A DNA stretch of 44,902 nt, from NCBI GenBank assembly GCA_020024055.1, contig JAHHUI010000001.1, forward strand, positions 1 to 44,902, read 5' to 3'. This DNA is from Spirochaetaceae bacterium. Its GTDB lineage: Bacteria; Spirochaetota; Spirochaetia; WRBN01. The position numbers and the translations under genes were made by a program. The notes under the pieces are model-generated. The model saw nothing but the letters and a program-made list of their open reading frames with translations. It was not told the DNA's origin and did not search any database. Each line of letters starts with the position of its first letter. Positions within the stretch are counted from its first letter, which is position 1. Shown piece by piece: positions 28,801-38,189 of the stretch.

Positions 28801-29420
28801 TGGTGGACGAAGAATTCTGGCAGAATTTGCTTTCCAAGCGTTTTGCCTATGGTCCATTCCTCAGCACTTGGATTTCCATTAAAATCCTTGCCTATTGGCG
28901 CTATATAGGCATTGGCCCGGATAATAATCAGCTGACGCATTTAGACCTGATGAATGACTGGCTTTTAGACAGACAAATGTCTTATATCTGGACCTATCGC
29001 GGCTGGGGCAATTATTGGTCTTATGACAAATACCTGCGGGCTTTGGTGGATATTCCTATCTGGGACGGAAAACAGCCCTGGCGACAATATCTGGAAAGTC
29101 TTTTCCAAATTCCCGAATTTAGAAATGCATGCGGTATTAATGAACTTAGCGGCACAACATGGTATCATCAGGAAGACTTTACCACCCTCATGGATCTGCT
29201 TTTTCTTATTCTATATTATGAAAAAGTGGTGCATACAACACGCACCAGCATTGATATCATTCCCCGTTTACAGGAAGGGTATGAACAGATTGAATTAGCC
29301 AGTAAAATCTCAGATTTCCAGCTCTCGCATATGCTTTCCACATTGTCTCATGACGGGCCTACCAGTCTTTCATCAAGAATTAAGCAATCCCTCTTGACCT
29401 CGAAGAAAAAAACTCCGTAG
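25899..29420 (+). CDS. Very large GH13-like (alpha-amylase family) protein, catalytic residues altered
   Basis: A 1173-residue cytoplasmic protein. About 310 N-terminal residues of unknown function precede a GH13-like barrel beginning near MNIRTFAEIPDQEIARLAETGINTLWLTGIWERS. The strand holding the nucleophile reads FNILHMDDA; D530 is present, but the Arg expected two residues before it is H528. The acid/base strand reads LLAQAPDMME, with Q594 where homologues carry Glu. PGLPIFAHGQIRGFSEKYD is another family mark. About 400 further C-terminal residues, mostly helical, have no recognised domain. The ATG at 25899 follows GGAGAAAAG and the consensus promoter. The alignment is from memory, so loss of catalysis is an inference. 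It precedes secA by 9 nt. Confidence 0.75.
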   Translation: MKNYIYETEGALGYHITSSKFPEPYTQRGLRSFHMRRKVRQRYGLSDTIFGLHGNVILMNHTHVHDFITRANSKRSEKQAFKIGEINAIGLIDELWHYIVALYARKEHRLWSRALDYVQKKISPDDLKKLLIDFVDDFPPSSLLSGKKTSREYLESRDNNESIMEIETEELLLVYLANNNPAFKPYLHLFEDVVLMKNPVYEELISLLKEFFSQLSPVDQSGETLYEALYLPIAHFPNDLSKQVAYIVDRFGLILTPLMNQRMIAALDLLREKHNVEENNQNETETAEQIEKNSLENQHSMIDVVMVWKNVFIWLYQLGKEYGMNIRTFAEIPDQEIARLAETGINTLWLTGIWERSYASQKIRKTMGLDSHYGSVNSLYDYQIARQLGGWVGLQNLKDRLHMRNIRLATSMIPSHVGIDSKMVIERPDLFLQRRLAPLATYTYKSDNLSTNTAVEIYLEDHYYKGDNEAVVFKRVQAVSGHTTYIYHGNDGSGPQPDTAQWDFCSSEAREMIINQIIETAKVFNILHMDDAYLLVKRHIQRLWFPLTEHKGIPSRNDYNISVKEFDALIPNEFWRDVSDRLAKEVPQAILLAQAPDMMEHIFVRSLGLHRVYNTAFMNMLRDEKNAQYRENIKKILASDPEFLSRLINFMSDADYDSAFTQFGKGDKYFGICVLMCTLPGLPIFAHGQIRGFSEKYDTQMTRPVQIENDDEEVMSRHRQEIFPLLHKRYRFAGINQWRLYDAHDKEGKQLENIFAYSNAIGLERSLVLFNNSAENASGYIRQSAPFQVTYSGQKETITQHLGEAISLHNEKRYFLLAREHHDGLWYLRECETLFKEGFHFDLKPYQYQVFWEIREIFDHDGLVQTLYEETESQGIEDFELALQELRLRPLYQSLQHILNPKGGSISKLLTLLYGQEDEVKIMASLHTDCEMTLIMLKALWRVDVKIQPYMQHAERHFKAFYNLLMLMVDEEFWQNLLSKRFAYGPFLSTWISIKILAYWRYIGIGPDNNQLTHLDLMNDWLLDRQMSYIWTYRGWGNYWSYDKYLRALVDIPIWDGKQPWRQYLESLFQIPEFRNACGINELSGTTWYHQEDFTTLMDLLFLILYYEKVVHTTRTSIDIIPRLQEGYEQIELASKISDFQLSHMLSTLSHDGPTSLSSRIKQSLLTSKKKTP

Positions 29421-29429
29421 AATGTCGTT

Positions 29430-32201
29430 ATGATCACAAAATTAGCCACACTGATTTTCGGTAGCAAATATCAACGTGATATCCGCGCACTATTACCTAT
29501 TCTACGCAAGGTGAATGCTAAAGAACAATGGGCATTATCCTTAAAAAAAGAAGATTTTCCGCGGTATACACAAGAGTTTCGTGATCGCCTAAGCCAGGGT
29601 GAAACTTTAGATGATTTATTGCCCGAGGCTTTTGCCCTGGCCAGAGAAGCCTGTCGGCGCGTGCTGGGCGAACGCCCTTATGATGTGCAGATCCTCGGCG
29701 GTATTGTCCTGCATCAGGGGCGCATCACAGAAATGAAAACCGGTGAAGGTAAAACATTGACCAGCGTGACAGCAGCCTATCTGAATGCCCTGAGCGGGAA
29801 AGGTGTTCATATTGTCACTGTGAACGACTATTTGGCTGAACGTGACAGCCAATGGATGGGCCGTGTGCATGAATATTTGGGCTTGAGTGTGGGAGCTATT
29901 CTCAGCGATATGGACAGTGCCCAGCGCCAAAAATCTTATCAATGTGATATCACCTATGGCACAAATAACGAATTAGGTTTTGATTATCTGCGTGACAATA
30001 TGCGATGGGACAGCGAAGATCAATGTCAAAGAGGCCATCATTTTGCCATTGTTGACGAAATTGACAGCATCCTTATTGATGAAGCGCGTACGCCCCTGAT
30101 TATATCGGGCCCCGTGGAAGAAGACACCAGCCGCATTGCCACGATCAACGGCCTGGCTAAATTCCTGAAAGAAGTGGAAAAAGACCCTAAAACAGGGCAT
30201 TATCCCGTGGATGATCCTTTGGTGAAAACCGTGCATAAAGGGGATTATAAACTGGATGAAAAAAATAAAAATGTGCATTTGACCGACGAGGGTTTAAACA
30301 ATATTGAACGCCTGTTGCAGCAAAAAAACCTGATTCAGGGTTCTTTGTTTGATGAAGAAAATTTTGAATTTACACACTATTTTATACAGGCATTGAAGGC
30401 ACATTATCTTTTCCATATTGATGTCAGCTATGTGGTGCAGGACGACCAGGTGCAAATTGTTGACGAATTCACCGGGCGTATCTTGCATGGCCGGCGCTAT
30501 TCAGACGGCCTGCATCAGGCCATCGAAGCCAAAGAAGGTATTCAAGTGGCCAAGCGCAATGTCACCCTGGCTACCATCACTTTCCAGAATTTTTTCCGCA
30601 TGTACACCAAGCTTTCGGGAATGACAGGCACAGCTGACACAGAAGCACAGGAATTTGCGAAAATCTATAATTTAGATGTTGTGGTGATCCCCTCTAATCG
30701 GCCCGTGGCACGCAATGATATGCACGATGAAATCTATCTTAATGAGGCATTTAAATACAATTCCATTGTGGAAGAGATTGCCCATCATCACAAGCGCGGC
30801 CAGCCAATTCTTGTGGGCACAGTCAGCGTTGAACGCAGTGAAAAGATCAGCGCGCTGCTGACCAAAAAAGGGATTCGCCATGAAGTATTAAATGCCAAAA
30901 ATCATGCGCGTGAGGCTTCTATCATTGCCGAGGCAGGCGCCAAAGGCGCAGTGACCATTGCCACCAATATGGCCGGACGCGGTACAGATATCAAGCTGGG
31001 TGGCAACCCGGAAACGCGCGCACGCAAACGATGCGGAAGCTCTGCCAGCGAAGAAGAATATGTGAAAGTCTTGGCAGAGGAAATGAGCAAATGGCAAAAG
31101 CATTATGAAGAGGTGTGTGCCTTGGGCGGTTTATATGTGATTGGAACAGAACGCCATGAATCCCGCCGCATTGACAATCAGCTGCGCGGACGTTCAGGTC
31201 GCCAGGGCGACCCAGGAGCCACAAAGTTTTACATCAGCCTGGAAGACGATCTCATGCGCCTATTCGGGGGAGACCGTTTCCGCAATATGATGGCACGCCT
31301 GGGCATGGACAGCGGCGAGGCGTTGCAGCACCCCTGGGTGTCAAAATCTATTGAGCGTGCCCAGAAACGTGTGGAAGAGCGCAATTATGAAATCCGTAAA
31401 CATCTCTTGGAATATGATGATGTTTTGAACAAACAACGTACCTATTTCTATGAACTGCGCAATAGTATTTTAACCGACAATAATCTGCTTGAACGCCTGC
31501 TGAACACAGGATATCAATTATTGGATGAGATTCTCGATGAATATGAGATCTTCCTGCGTAAAGCAAATACAATGACAGAAGCCGACAATTTTTTATTGGA
31601 TCGACTGAATGAACAATTAGGCTTTATCCCCGACGATCGAGAAAGCTTTTTAGGCCAAGACCGCCAAAATCGCTATGACATTGTTGCAAAATATATGGCC
31701 AATAATTTACAGGAAAAGGCCAATATGATCGGCAGCGAGAATTTCAATCAATTCCTGCGCTTTGAATATTTGCGATTATTAGACGATCGCTGGCAGAATC
31801 ACCTGGAGATGATGGAATCTTTACGTGAATCTGTGACATTGCGGCATTATGCCCAGAAAAACCCCTTGGTAGAATATAAAATTGAAGGATTCGCTTTATT
31901 CGATGAATTCATTGATAAAATCCCTGTGACATTAGCGGCAAAGATTTTCAGGATTCAAGTGCGCACAGCACCCAGCCATGAAAGTAATAGAGAAAGAAAA
32001 AATTCCAAAGCATCTCATGAAAGCTTGAATAATTTAGATGTGATGAAAATAAACAACCGCCAAATGAAAAAAGGCGAAAGACAGGAAGCCACTGGCACGG
32101 GCATTCAAATTCGCAGAACAAGTGAAAAGATAGGCCGCAATGATCCCTGCCCCTGTGGAAGCGGGAAAAAATATAAATATTGCCATGGCAAAGATCAGTG
32201 A
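29430..32201 (+). CDS. secA: Preprotein translocase ATPase SecA
   Basis: A 923-residue motor that drives export through SecYEG. It has Walker A TGEGKT (GEGKT 105-109), [16 protein letters not shown] as the DEAD-type Walker B and its continuation, the preprotein-binding region, [34 protein letters not shown] and the helical scaffold. The C-terminal SEC-C zinc motif is complete (C907, C909, C918, H919), so SecB or ribosome contact is plausible. No strong ribosome site precedes the ATG, 9 nt after the GH13-like gene, so coupling is likely. It stops 5 nt from the convergent ricT stop. Confidence 0.98.
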   Translation: MITKLATLIFGSKYQRDIRALLPILRKVNAKEQWALSLKKEDFPRYTQEFRDRLSQGETLDDLLPEAFALAREACRRVLGERPYDVQILGGIVLHQGRITEMKTGEGKTLTSVTAAYLNALSGKGVHIVTVNDYLAERDSQWMGRVHEYLGLSVGAILSDMDSAQRQKSYQCDITYGTNNELGFDYLRDNMRWDSEDQCQRGHHFAIVDEIDSILIDEARTPLIISGPVEEDTSRIATINGLAKFLKEVEKDPKTGHYPVDDPLVKTVHKGDYKLDEKNKNVHLTDEGLNNIERLLQQKNLIQGSLFDEENFEFTHYFIQALKAHYLFHIDVSYVVQDDQVQIVDEFTGRILHGRRYSDGLHQAIEAKEGIQVAKRNVTLATITFQNFFRMYTKLSGMTGTADTEAQEFAKIYNLDVVVIPSNRPVARNDMHDEIYLNEAFKYNSIVEEIAHHHKRGQPILVGTVSVERSEKISALLTKKGIRHEVLNAKNHAREASIIAEAGAKGAVTIATNMAGRGTDIKLGGNPETRARKRCGSSASEEEYVKVLAEEMSKWQKHYEEVCALGGLYVIGTERHESRRIDNQLRGRSGRQGDPGATKFYISLEDDLMRLFGGDRFRNMMARLGMDSGEALQHPWVSKSIERAQKRVEERNYEIRKHLLEYDDVLNKQRTYFYELRNSILTDNNLLERLLNTGYQLLDEILDEYEIFLRKANTMTEADNFLLDRLNEQLGFIPDDRESFLGQDRQNRYDIVAKYMANNLQEKANMIGSENFNQFLRFEYLRLLDDRWQNHLEMMESLRESVTLRHYAQKNPLVEYKIEGFALFDEFIDKIPVTLAAKIFRIQVRTAPSHESNRERKNSKASHESLNNLDVMKINNRQMKKGERQEATGTGIQIRRTSEKIGRNDPCPCGSGKKYKYCHGKDQ

Positions 32202-32206
32202 GCAGA

Positions 32207-33118
32207 TTAATTAGTTTCTAGGGCCTGATTATTTTTTTCCACCCAGATATTTAATTCTGTGTTTTGCTCTAAATCGTTGGCAGAACAATAAATACGACTG
32301 CCCTCTTGCCCAACCAGCACAAGCACACGAGAAAGAATATTCACCTCGCGCACATGCCATTTCTGATCGTTCAATACAACAACACTGCCCAGTTTGGGCA
32401 AAGTCTTTTTTTCCTCAACGTATTGTTGATGTTCATATGCCAAGCAACAAAATAAACGCCCGCAAGGCCCTGATAATTTTGATGAATTAGGTGAGTGTGA
32501 TTGCTCTTTCAGCATTTTCATAGAAATATTGCCAGTATCACGGCCAATACTTCGACAGCAAAACTCTCGCCCGCAAACAGCCAACCCACCAAGAATACGA
32601 GTCTCTTCTCTTGTATTAATTTGCCACAGCTCTATGCGATATTGAAGACTGAGCGCCAAGTCTTTAACCAGATTACGAAAGTCCACCCGTTCTTCGGCTG
32701 TGAAGAGAAAAATAATTTTAGTTTCATCCAGCAAGACATGTGATGAAACTAATTTCATATCTAAATTTTTATGTTGTGCTAATATTTTCTGAAAAATTTT
32801 CCCAGCTTTTACTGACTCTTTTTGCAGTTTTTCAGCTTTTTTAATATCATCATTTGTTGCACATTGCATAATATCAATAAAATCATACTGGCAATATCGC
32901 GAGTTCCTGGCACCAATAACCCTTAAAAGATCCAGGCCTTGAGGCATCTTACACACAACAAAAGTATCAACCTCTAATGGAGTTTTCTCATAAAATCCCT
33001 GAAAAAGCTGCTTTGAAAAATCTGAACGTAATATATAAAAATGGCCTTTTTCTGCATTTGGCCCTTCACTATGCTTTCCACAGCAATGAGAACAACCATT
33101 ACAATTTGTTTTTTCCAA
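32207..33118 (-). CDS. ricT: PSP1-domain protein, RicT/YaaT-like
   Basis: A 303-residue protein with the PSP1 C-terminal domain. Conserved cysteines are C182, C187, C188 (VCGREFCC) and C219, C224, C225 (GPCGRLFCC); in Bacillus RicT these help bind Fe-S clusters in the RicAFT complex that aids RNA processing by RNase Y. An extra N-terminal cluster, C6-x2-C9-x2-C12-C13, could bind more metal. It lies directly behind yaaR, as in the Bacillus yaaR-holB-yaaT region. The function in this organism is inferred. Confidence 0.88.
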   Translation of the reverse strand: MEKTNCNGCSHCCGKHSEGPNAEKGHFYILRSDFSKQLFQGFYEKTPLEVDTFVVCKMPQGLDLLRVIGARNSRYCQYDFIDIMQCATNDDIKKAEKLQKESVKAGKIFQKILAQHKNLDMKLVSSHVLLDETKIIFLFTAEERVDFRNLVKDLALSLQYRIELWQINTREETRILGGLAVCGREFCCRSIGRDTGNISMKMLKEQSHSPNSSKLSGPCGRLFCCLAYEHQQYVEEKKTLPKLGSVVVLNDQKWHVREVNILSRVLVLVGQEGSRIYCSANDLEQNTELNIWVEKNNQALETN

Positions 33119-33132
33119 CTTTTAATAAAACC

Positions 33133-33645
33133 TCATCGTCTATAATCAATTAACAAACCACGTATCTCATCTATTCTCTCCAAAATAGAAAATGCTTCTG
33201 ACTGCTCACTAAGCACCGCACGAGCCAATCGCTCTAAGCGTTCATCGACAACTTGTATAAGTGAATACTCTCTTTGCAGCATTGTGCGTGGGTTGACAGC
33301 ACCTTTTATGTGTATATGTTTATAAGCATTTTTTAGAACCATATCTAGAAAGTGCCTGACGGCTTTTTTATAATCCATCAATTTTCGTAAGCCATGATCT
33401 TTTTTTAGCTCTTCACCTATCATAAAAACAGTATCCAAAGCTTGTTCAAAACTTAGATCATCAATCTCAATTTTAGATTGGATTCCAATTTGCTCTTCCA
33501 GTTGGGCAGTATGATTAGCCTGTTGAAGAATATTAGAAAAAGAGGTGCTGGAAGGTAATTTAGATTTTTTAGAAGATAATCCTTTATTTTTTTCTTTAAC
33601 AGGCGAAAGATGATGTTGTGATTGGAGAAGTGTAACAGGATCCAA
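33133..33645 (-). CDS. yaaR: YaaR-family protein (DUF327)
   Basis: A 170-residue mostly helical protein of the YaaR/DUF327 family, recognised by the KLMDYKKAVRHFLDMVLKNAYK segment and the C-terminal VDERLERLARAVLSEQ helix. The first 50 residues are polar and probably disordered. The start is TTG with AAGGGATAG about 10 nt upstream, overlapping the bactofilin stop. It lies between bactofilin and ricT. The molecular role is unknown. Confidence 0.82.
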   Translation of the reverse strand: MDPVTLLQSQHHLSPVKEKNKGLSSKKSKLPSSTSFSNILQQANHTAQLEEQIGIQSKIEIDDLSFEQALDTVFMIGEELKKDHGLRKLMDYKKAVRHFLDMVLKNAYKHIHIKGAVNPRTMLQREYSLIQVVDERLERLARAVLSEQSEAFSILERIDEIRGLLIDYRR

Positions 33646-33654
33646 AGTCGTGTT

Positions 33655-34077
33655 CTATCCCTTATCTTGCGATGAATTACTATGCCAATCAACAGTATAA
33701 ATAGAAGTTTCTAAATTATTATTCTTATTTTCTTCAGAAGGAGTGGGTATTACTTCACACAGGCCATGCAACACGGCACCGCTTTCCACCAACATCAACG
33801 GGGCTCTCACATTGCCAATAACAAATGCTGTAGAAAGAATCTCTAATACTTCGGAAGCATAAATATCGCCCACAACAGAACCGGCCACAATAATGACACG
33901 TGCTTTTATAGAACTTTTTACACGTCCACTTTTTCCAACAAGAACCTTGTCTGCGCGCCGGATAGAACCAACAAAATCGCCATCAATACGCACTAGACCA
34001 TCTAATTCCAGCTCTCCTGAGAATTTTGCACCCTCTCCAATAACGGAATTAACAACAGCGATCACTTCTCTGGCCAT
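33655..34077 (-). CDS. Bactofilin
   Basis: A 140-residue bactofilin, a nucleotide-free cytoskeletal beta-helix that polymerises and often recruits cell-wall enzymes. The core (about 10-105) shows the repeated short-strand pattern ELDGLVRIDGDFVGSI, LVGKSGRVKSSI, IIVAGSVVGDIYA and VIGNVRAPLMLVESGAVLHG. The tail is polar. Its partner is very likely the membrane M23 peptidase encoded just upstream (19 nt), an association seen in several curved or spiral bacteria. Confidence 0.92.
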   Translation of the reverse strand: MAREVIAVVNSVIGEGAKFSGELELDGLVRIDGDFVGSIRRADKVLVGKSGRVKSSIKARVIIVAGSVVGDIYASEVLEILSTAFVIGNVRAPLMLVESGAVLHGLCEVIPTPSEENKNNNLETSIYTVDWHSNSSQDKG

Positions 34078-34096
34078 GATAGGCTCTCTCTTCCTT

Positions 34097-35104
34097 CTAT
34101 TTCTTGTAGCTTGCCTTCAGGTGACGATTTCCACCTTGGCTTACCATGGTAAGATAACGCATAGGATCAACCACTTCTGTGCCAATACGCACCTCAAAAT
34201 GCAAATGCGGCCCTGTTACACGCCCGCTGCTGCCCATATAGCCAATTAAATCGCCCTGGCCTAATTCCTGGCCAACTTTCACACTATATCTCTGCATATG
34301 TCCATACAGAGTGTAAAAACCATAACGATGACGTATCACCACATAAAAACCATAGCCATTAGGGTCATATTCAGCCTTCACTACAGTACCGCTGGCTGCC
34401 GCAACAATTGGTGTTCCCGGCGAAAAAGCAATATCCAAACCTGTGTGAAACTGCCATTCATACGTGAAGGGATCACGTGAAGGGCCAAAACGCTGTGTTA
34501 TATAGCCTGTCACCCCAGCGCCTAATGGCCAGCGTGTCGGCATATCTTTAAACATACCCTGCTGAGCTTCAAAATTACCATAAATGGTATTCAGTTCGGG
34601 CTCAATCTGATCTATGATTGATATCACTTCTTTTAATGTGGCACTTTCCTGGGGCAATGCACCCCCGCCCTGGTCCACAATACTTTTCTGAATGGAAGAC
34701 AAATCTCCTGTTGTCACTTCCACTGTTCCGCCGCCTTGGCCTAAATGACCTGAGACATCACTGACAATTTCCTGTAAAACTTCAGCACGACGCCTTAAAA
34801 GATCAATATCAGAACGAATTACAGCCATAGAAGCCTGGGCCTGCTGCAATTCTTTATCTGTTTGTTTCACCCAGCGATTTGCCTGAACCCAACCCAAGGA
34901 AAAGACAAATACACCTATCAAGAGACCTGCTAACAGGAATAATCCAATCCAAATGGACATTACAGAAACACGTAACTGCAAAACTTTGCTAACATCATGA
35001 GGTGTTACCATGATTGTCAGCTGGCGTTGTCCTTTGTCTAAGAGATCTTTAACCCAGCCACAGAATCCTGTTGCTTTTTTCACTCTACGCCGGTGTCTAT
35101 GCAT
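34097..35104 (-). CDS. Membrane-anchored M23 (LytM) peptidase
   Basis: A 335-residue protein with a basic N-terminus (HRHRRR), one membrane helix (about 48-72), a coiled coil (75-115) and a C-terminal LytM domain. Zinc ligands are H220-xxx-D224 (HTGLD) and H302 in H300-L-H302 (GPHLHFEV), with H269 as a further catalytic His, so it should be an active endopeptidase on periplasmic peptidoglycan. GGGGGG lies 3 nt before the ATG. It is first in the bactofilin-yaaR-ricT run, which suggests a cell-shape module. Confidence 0.93.
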   Translation of the reverse strand: MHRHRRRVKKATGFCGWVKDLLDKGQRQLTIMVTPHDVSKVLQLRVSVMSIWIGLFLLAGLLIGVFVFSLGWVQANRWVKQTDKELQQAQASMAVIRSDIDLLRRRAEVLQEIVSDVSGHLGQGGGTVEVTTGDLSSIQKSIVDQGGGALPQESATLKEVISIIDQIEPELNTIYGNFEAQQGMFKDMPTRWPLGAGVTGYITQRFGPSRDPFTYEWQFHTGLDIAFSPGTPIVAAASGTVVKAEYDPNGYGFYVVIRHRYGFYTLYGHMQRYSVKVGQELGQGDLIGYMGSSGRVTGPHLHFEVRIGTEVVDPMRYLTMVSQGGNRHLKASYKK

Positions 35105-35127
35105 ACACCCCCCATAAAAACGATACC

Positions 35128-35156
35128 ACTATAGCACAGAGACAGAAGATTGTCAA
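35128..35156 (-). promoter_or_regulatory. Promoter of the M23-bactofilin run
   Basis: On the minus strand, TTGACA (35151-35156), 17 nt, TATAGT (35128-35133). The rest of 35157-35246 shows no clear terminator for the TPR gene. Confidence 0.75.
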
Positions 35157-35246
35157 ATCCCTGGATATACTATACTAAAAACAAAATAATATCTCTTCAC
35201 TCTTCGGTAGTACTTTGTTTAAAGATAAATTGAATCTGGGAAATAG

Positions 35247-38144
35247 CTATAAGAATTTGCTTACAGGTTTGTCTATTAGTATTTTTTGCACAAAATATCC
35301 GTTTTCCAGCATCTTGCGCGACTTTAATTCCGTGCATCGATTGGATCGATTTGTGAAAAGTCGAATGGCCCTATTATGCGCCATGCGCTTGCGCTCTGGT
35401 TCATCACACAGCTGAGAATAATAATATAGATATAAATAAGAATATAAATCATCCGTATTGGCATTATCCATTTCACATAATTCTTCCAGCATAGGAAAAG
35501 AGATTTCTTTATCCCCGTTCAGGCCCAGCATATAGTAAAAAAATCCACGCGTCAGGCGTTCTTGCATATTGAAACCCAGATATCCTTTCTCCACATAGCC
35601 TTCAATCAGACTGTATCCGCTGAACCAGTCTTCATTATCTAGCTGTGGCATCACTTGATGAGACAAAGGAAAAAACTGCATTGCTTTTTGCACGGCGGCT
35701 AAGGCATTTTCAATTTGCCCGCTGATAAAATAAGCTTCGGCTAAATAATATTGGGCTTCAGCTCCCCCTAAAATTTTCAGCCGATTAATTGCCTCTTCTG
35801 TCTGATTCATATAGCTGTAGCATCGCCCGCGCCAGGCATTAATCACATCCCGCATCCATATATAGCCATAAGACAGACTGACACGTTCCAGTTTTTTCAA
35901 CTGGGCCAGGGCATCTTGATAATTGCCATATTCAAAACAAATACGGATATGGACAAAACGGAAAAAAGCCTCTTTTCTTCTAAATCCGTAAGCAATGCTA
36001 CGCTCGATTCCCTCGCTGACAGTCAGCAAGGCCTGATGCATGCTGCCATGAAGGAAATTTTCCAGACAGGCTAATTTCAAAGAAAGAACTATCAATTCTG
36101 CCCGGTCAACCTGCCGGCTGGACTCATTAGACAAATGACAATAATCAAAAGCCATGCGAAAACGTCTATTGAAAAATTCAATATATGACATTTCAATGAT
36201 AGAGCGGCATTCACCAGCCTTGTCACCCCAGCGCTGAAACAGGCTCACCACTTCTTTAATTTCCTGCGGCGCTGCGCTGGGATTTCCCAATGCTGTGTAA
36301 TAAATTTGGCAGTATAATAGCAGCCACACGGCCACAGGCTCTGCATTACGCGGGTGAAACTGAATAATACTGGCGATATGCTCCTGCAAATCCTGCATAT
36401 TTTCAGACTCATTACGCTGAACCCGATAGGCAAAATTATAAGTATCCAGCAGACGTTGCAGTCGCCCGGTGGCCACCTCGCTCAGTTCAATTTGCTTAAA
36501 ATATTGATAATTCAGCCAATTCACTAAATCTTTTGAACGTGTTTGCAGTCTTTCGGCCAATAAATGCTGCAAAACCTCTAACCCTTCATCAATGAGGCCT
36601 AATTTTTCCACCAGCTTGAACAAATAAGCCTGATTAATCGATTTTCGGCATTCTTCTTTAGAAAGAATTGTTCTTGCCAAATCCAGCTCGAGCTCAGCAA
36701 CCTGCTCTTCCATTGCTGAGGAAAGCATATTGCCAAAAACCTTGACAGTCAGCCAGGGTCGCGTGTTCAAATCACGCACCAAGCCCAGCTCGGCAAAAAC
36801 CTTACAGCGCTGCACAATCAGGGCACGCCAGTATTTCTCCTTTACAGTGGCATCCAAAATCCATTCATAGGGCACCATGCCATCGGCCACGGAAATAAGA
36901 TAAACAATGCGGCTGGAAAGCTCATCAAAGCCCTTGATCAGCCAATATAAAACCGGCGTCAGAGAAAATTCACCAAAATAATTCTGGCCATTTGTGGCAT
37001 AATTCCAATAGAACAAGAGCAAAGCCATGGGGTTTAAATCATTCAGTCGTGAGGAAGGAATGGCCAAGGCAGTCTCTTTGACAATAAACTCATGCGCAGA
37101 TTTATTGTCCAGAATAATCGCTGCCTCATCCATTTGAAGAATGCCACCCTCGTGCTTTTCAGTCAGATGTACTACAATCACGTTTTCCGAAATTGCTGCA
37201 GAAATGATATCTTTTAATAAATTACTGCCGTCATTGCCAAATCTTTTTGCCCCTTCCACAATCATCACGGGCATGCTCTCCGCCAAAATCTGACGATACA
37301 CAGGCAAATATAAACGGAAAAAAGCCAGCAAATCCTCGTGTTCATTATCACTTTTCACACGCACATCATGCTCATCAAACGCAGAAAGCCATTTCAGCAG
37401 GCGCAGCACCATAAAATCTTGACTGCCGGCATGGGCCTGCTGCACGGCAGAGAGTACATCAGGTGTCATAATGCGACGAAAAGGTAAATATTCATCAATA
37501 TAGCTGCCCTGGCTGCACAAATATAACAAAGGCAAATTTACTTTCTTCTTTGCAGTCTGCTCGAAAAGTCTTTGTATATTTTCAAAACCGCCATAGCCCA
37601 AAGGACTGATGACATGCAAGACCTGGCCCTGTCCGCGTGAGATGATGGCATCAAGCACCTCTTTAAGAGCCAAGCTGTTAAAAATACAATCTCTGACAAC
37701 AGGTTTTAATCCCTTTTGCAGATTAATCTTCTTAATGCGCTGCAAGGCGCCTTTTTCTTCTGTTCTGATTCGGCTGCCAAACATCTCAGCCAAAGAGGAG
37801 TCCAGCCAGGCGCAATTGTCTTTATCCACAAAATAGCGCCAAGGGCCCATATCAATATGATTTTCATTCTCACACACGCTGATAAACAGCGAATAGCCAT
37901 AGAGTGCGTCTTCTTTTTCCTTTAAAAAGGCTTGTAAGCCTTGTAAAGCCTGTAAACAAATATTGACTGATTCGACATGGTCTGAAGGCAGGACATAAGT
38001 GTACACATGCTGAGGGCCATTTGCCAAAGACAGACCAAAACCTTCAGCGATGTGATCCAGCTTATGGGAAAAATCTTCCATGAACTCACTTTCCACGCGT
38101 TTAAGCTGAGAACATCCGTTTAATGTGACAAAAATACAGTACAA
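35247..38144 (-). CDS. Large TPR protein with a degenerate P-loop domain
   Basis: A 965-residue cytoplasmic protein of unrecognised specific family. Residues 1-100 show a mixed alpha/beta pattern that may be a worn nucleotide-cyclase-like domain. Residues 150-420 resemble a STAND/AAA ATPase module, with VLHVISPLGYGGFEN (176-189) where a P-loop would be, lacking GKT, and VMIVEG where Walker B would be, lacking its acidic pair. From about 560 to 880 the protein is helical, with TPR-like repeats such as AEAQYYLAEAYFISGQIENALAAVQKA. The start is TTG with GGGGG six nt upstream. The domain order recalls STAND regulators, but ATP hydrolysis looks unlikely. It follows the exported protein gene at 38190 by 45 nt. 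Confidence 0.75.
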   Translation of the reverse strand: MYCIFVTLNGCSQLKRVESEFMEDFSHKLDHIAEGFGLSLANGPQHVYTYVLPSDHVESVNICLQALQGLQAFLKEKEDALYGYSLFISVCENENHIDMGPWRYFVDKDNCAWLDSSLAEMFGSRIRTEEKGALQRIKKINLQKGLKPVVRDCIFNSLALKEVLDAIISRGQGQVLHVISPLGYGGFENIQRLFEQTAKKKVNLPLLYLCSQGSYIDEYLPFRRIMTPDVLSAVQQAHAGSQDFMVLRLLKWLSAFDEHDVRVKSDNEHEDLLAFFRLYLPVYRQILAESMPVMIVEGAKRFGNDGSNLLKDIISAAISENVIVVHLTEKHEGGILQMDEAAIILDNKSAHEFIVKETALAIPSSRLNDLNPMALLLFYWNYATNGQNYFGEFSLTPVLYWLIKGFDELSSRIVYLISVADGMVPYEWILDATVKEKYWRALIVQRCKVFAELGLVRDLNTRPWLTVKVFGNMLSSAMEEQVAELELDLARTILSKEECRKSINQAYLFKLVEKLGLIDEGLEVLQHLLAERLQTRSKDLVNWLNYQYFKQIELSEVATGRLQRLLDTYNFAYRVQRNESENMQDLQEHIASIIQFHPRNAEPVAVWLLLYCQIYYTALGNPSAAPQEIKEVVSLFQRWGDKAGECRSIIEMSYIEFFNRRFRMAFDYCHLSNESSRQVDRAELIVLSLKLACLENFLHGSMHQALLTVSEGIERSIAYGFRRKEAFFRFVHIRICFEYGNYQDALAQLKKLERVSLSYGYIWMRDVINAWRGRCYSYMNQTEEAINRLKILGGAEAQYYLAEAYFISGQIENALAAVQKAMQFFPLSHQVMPQLDNEDWFSGYSLIEGYVEKGYLGFNMQERLTRGFFYYMLGLNGDKEISFPMLEELCEMDNANTDDLYSYLYLYYYSQLCDEPERKRMAHNRAIRLFTNRSNRCTELKSRKMLENGYFVQKILIDKPVSKFL

Positions 38145-38189
38145 ACCAATCCCCCATTAAATTATGGCCCCTAATTTATATCGGCGCTG

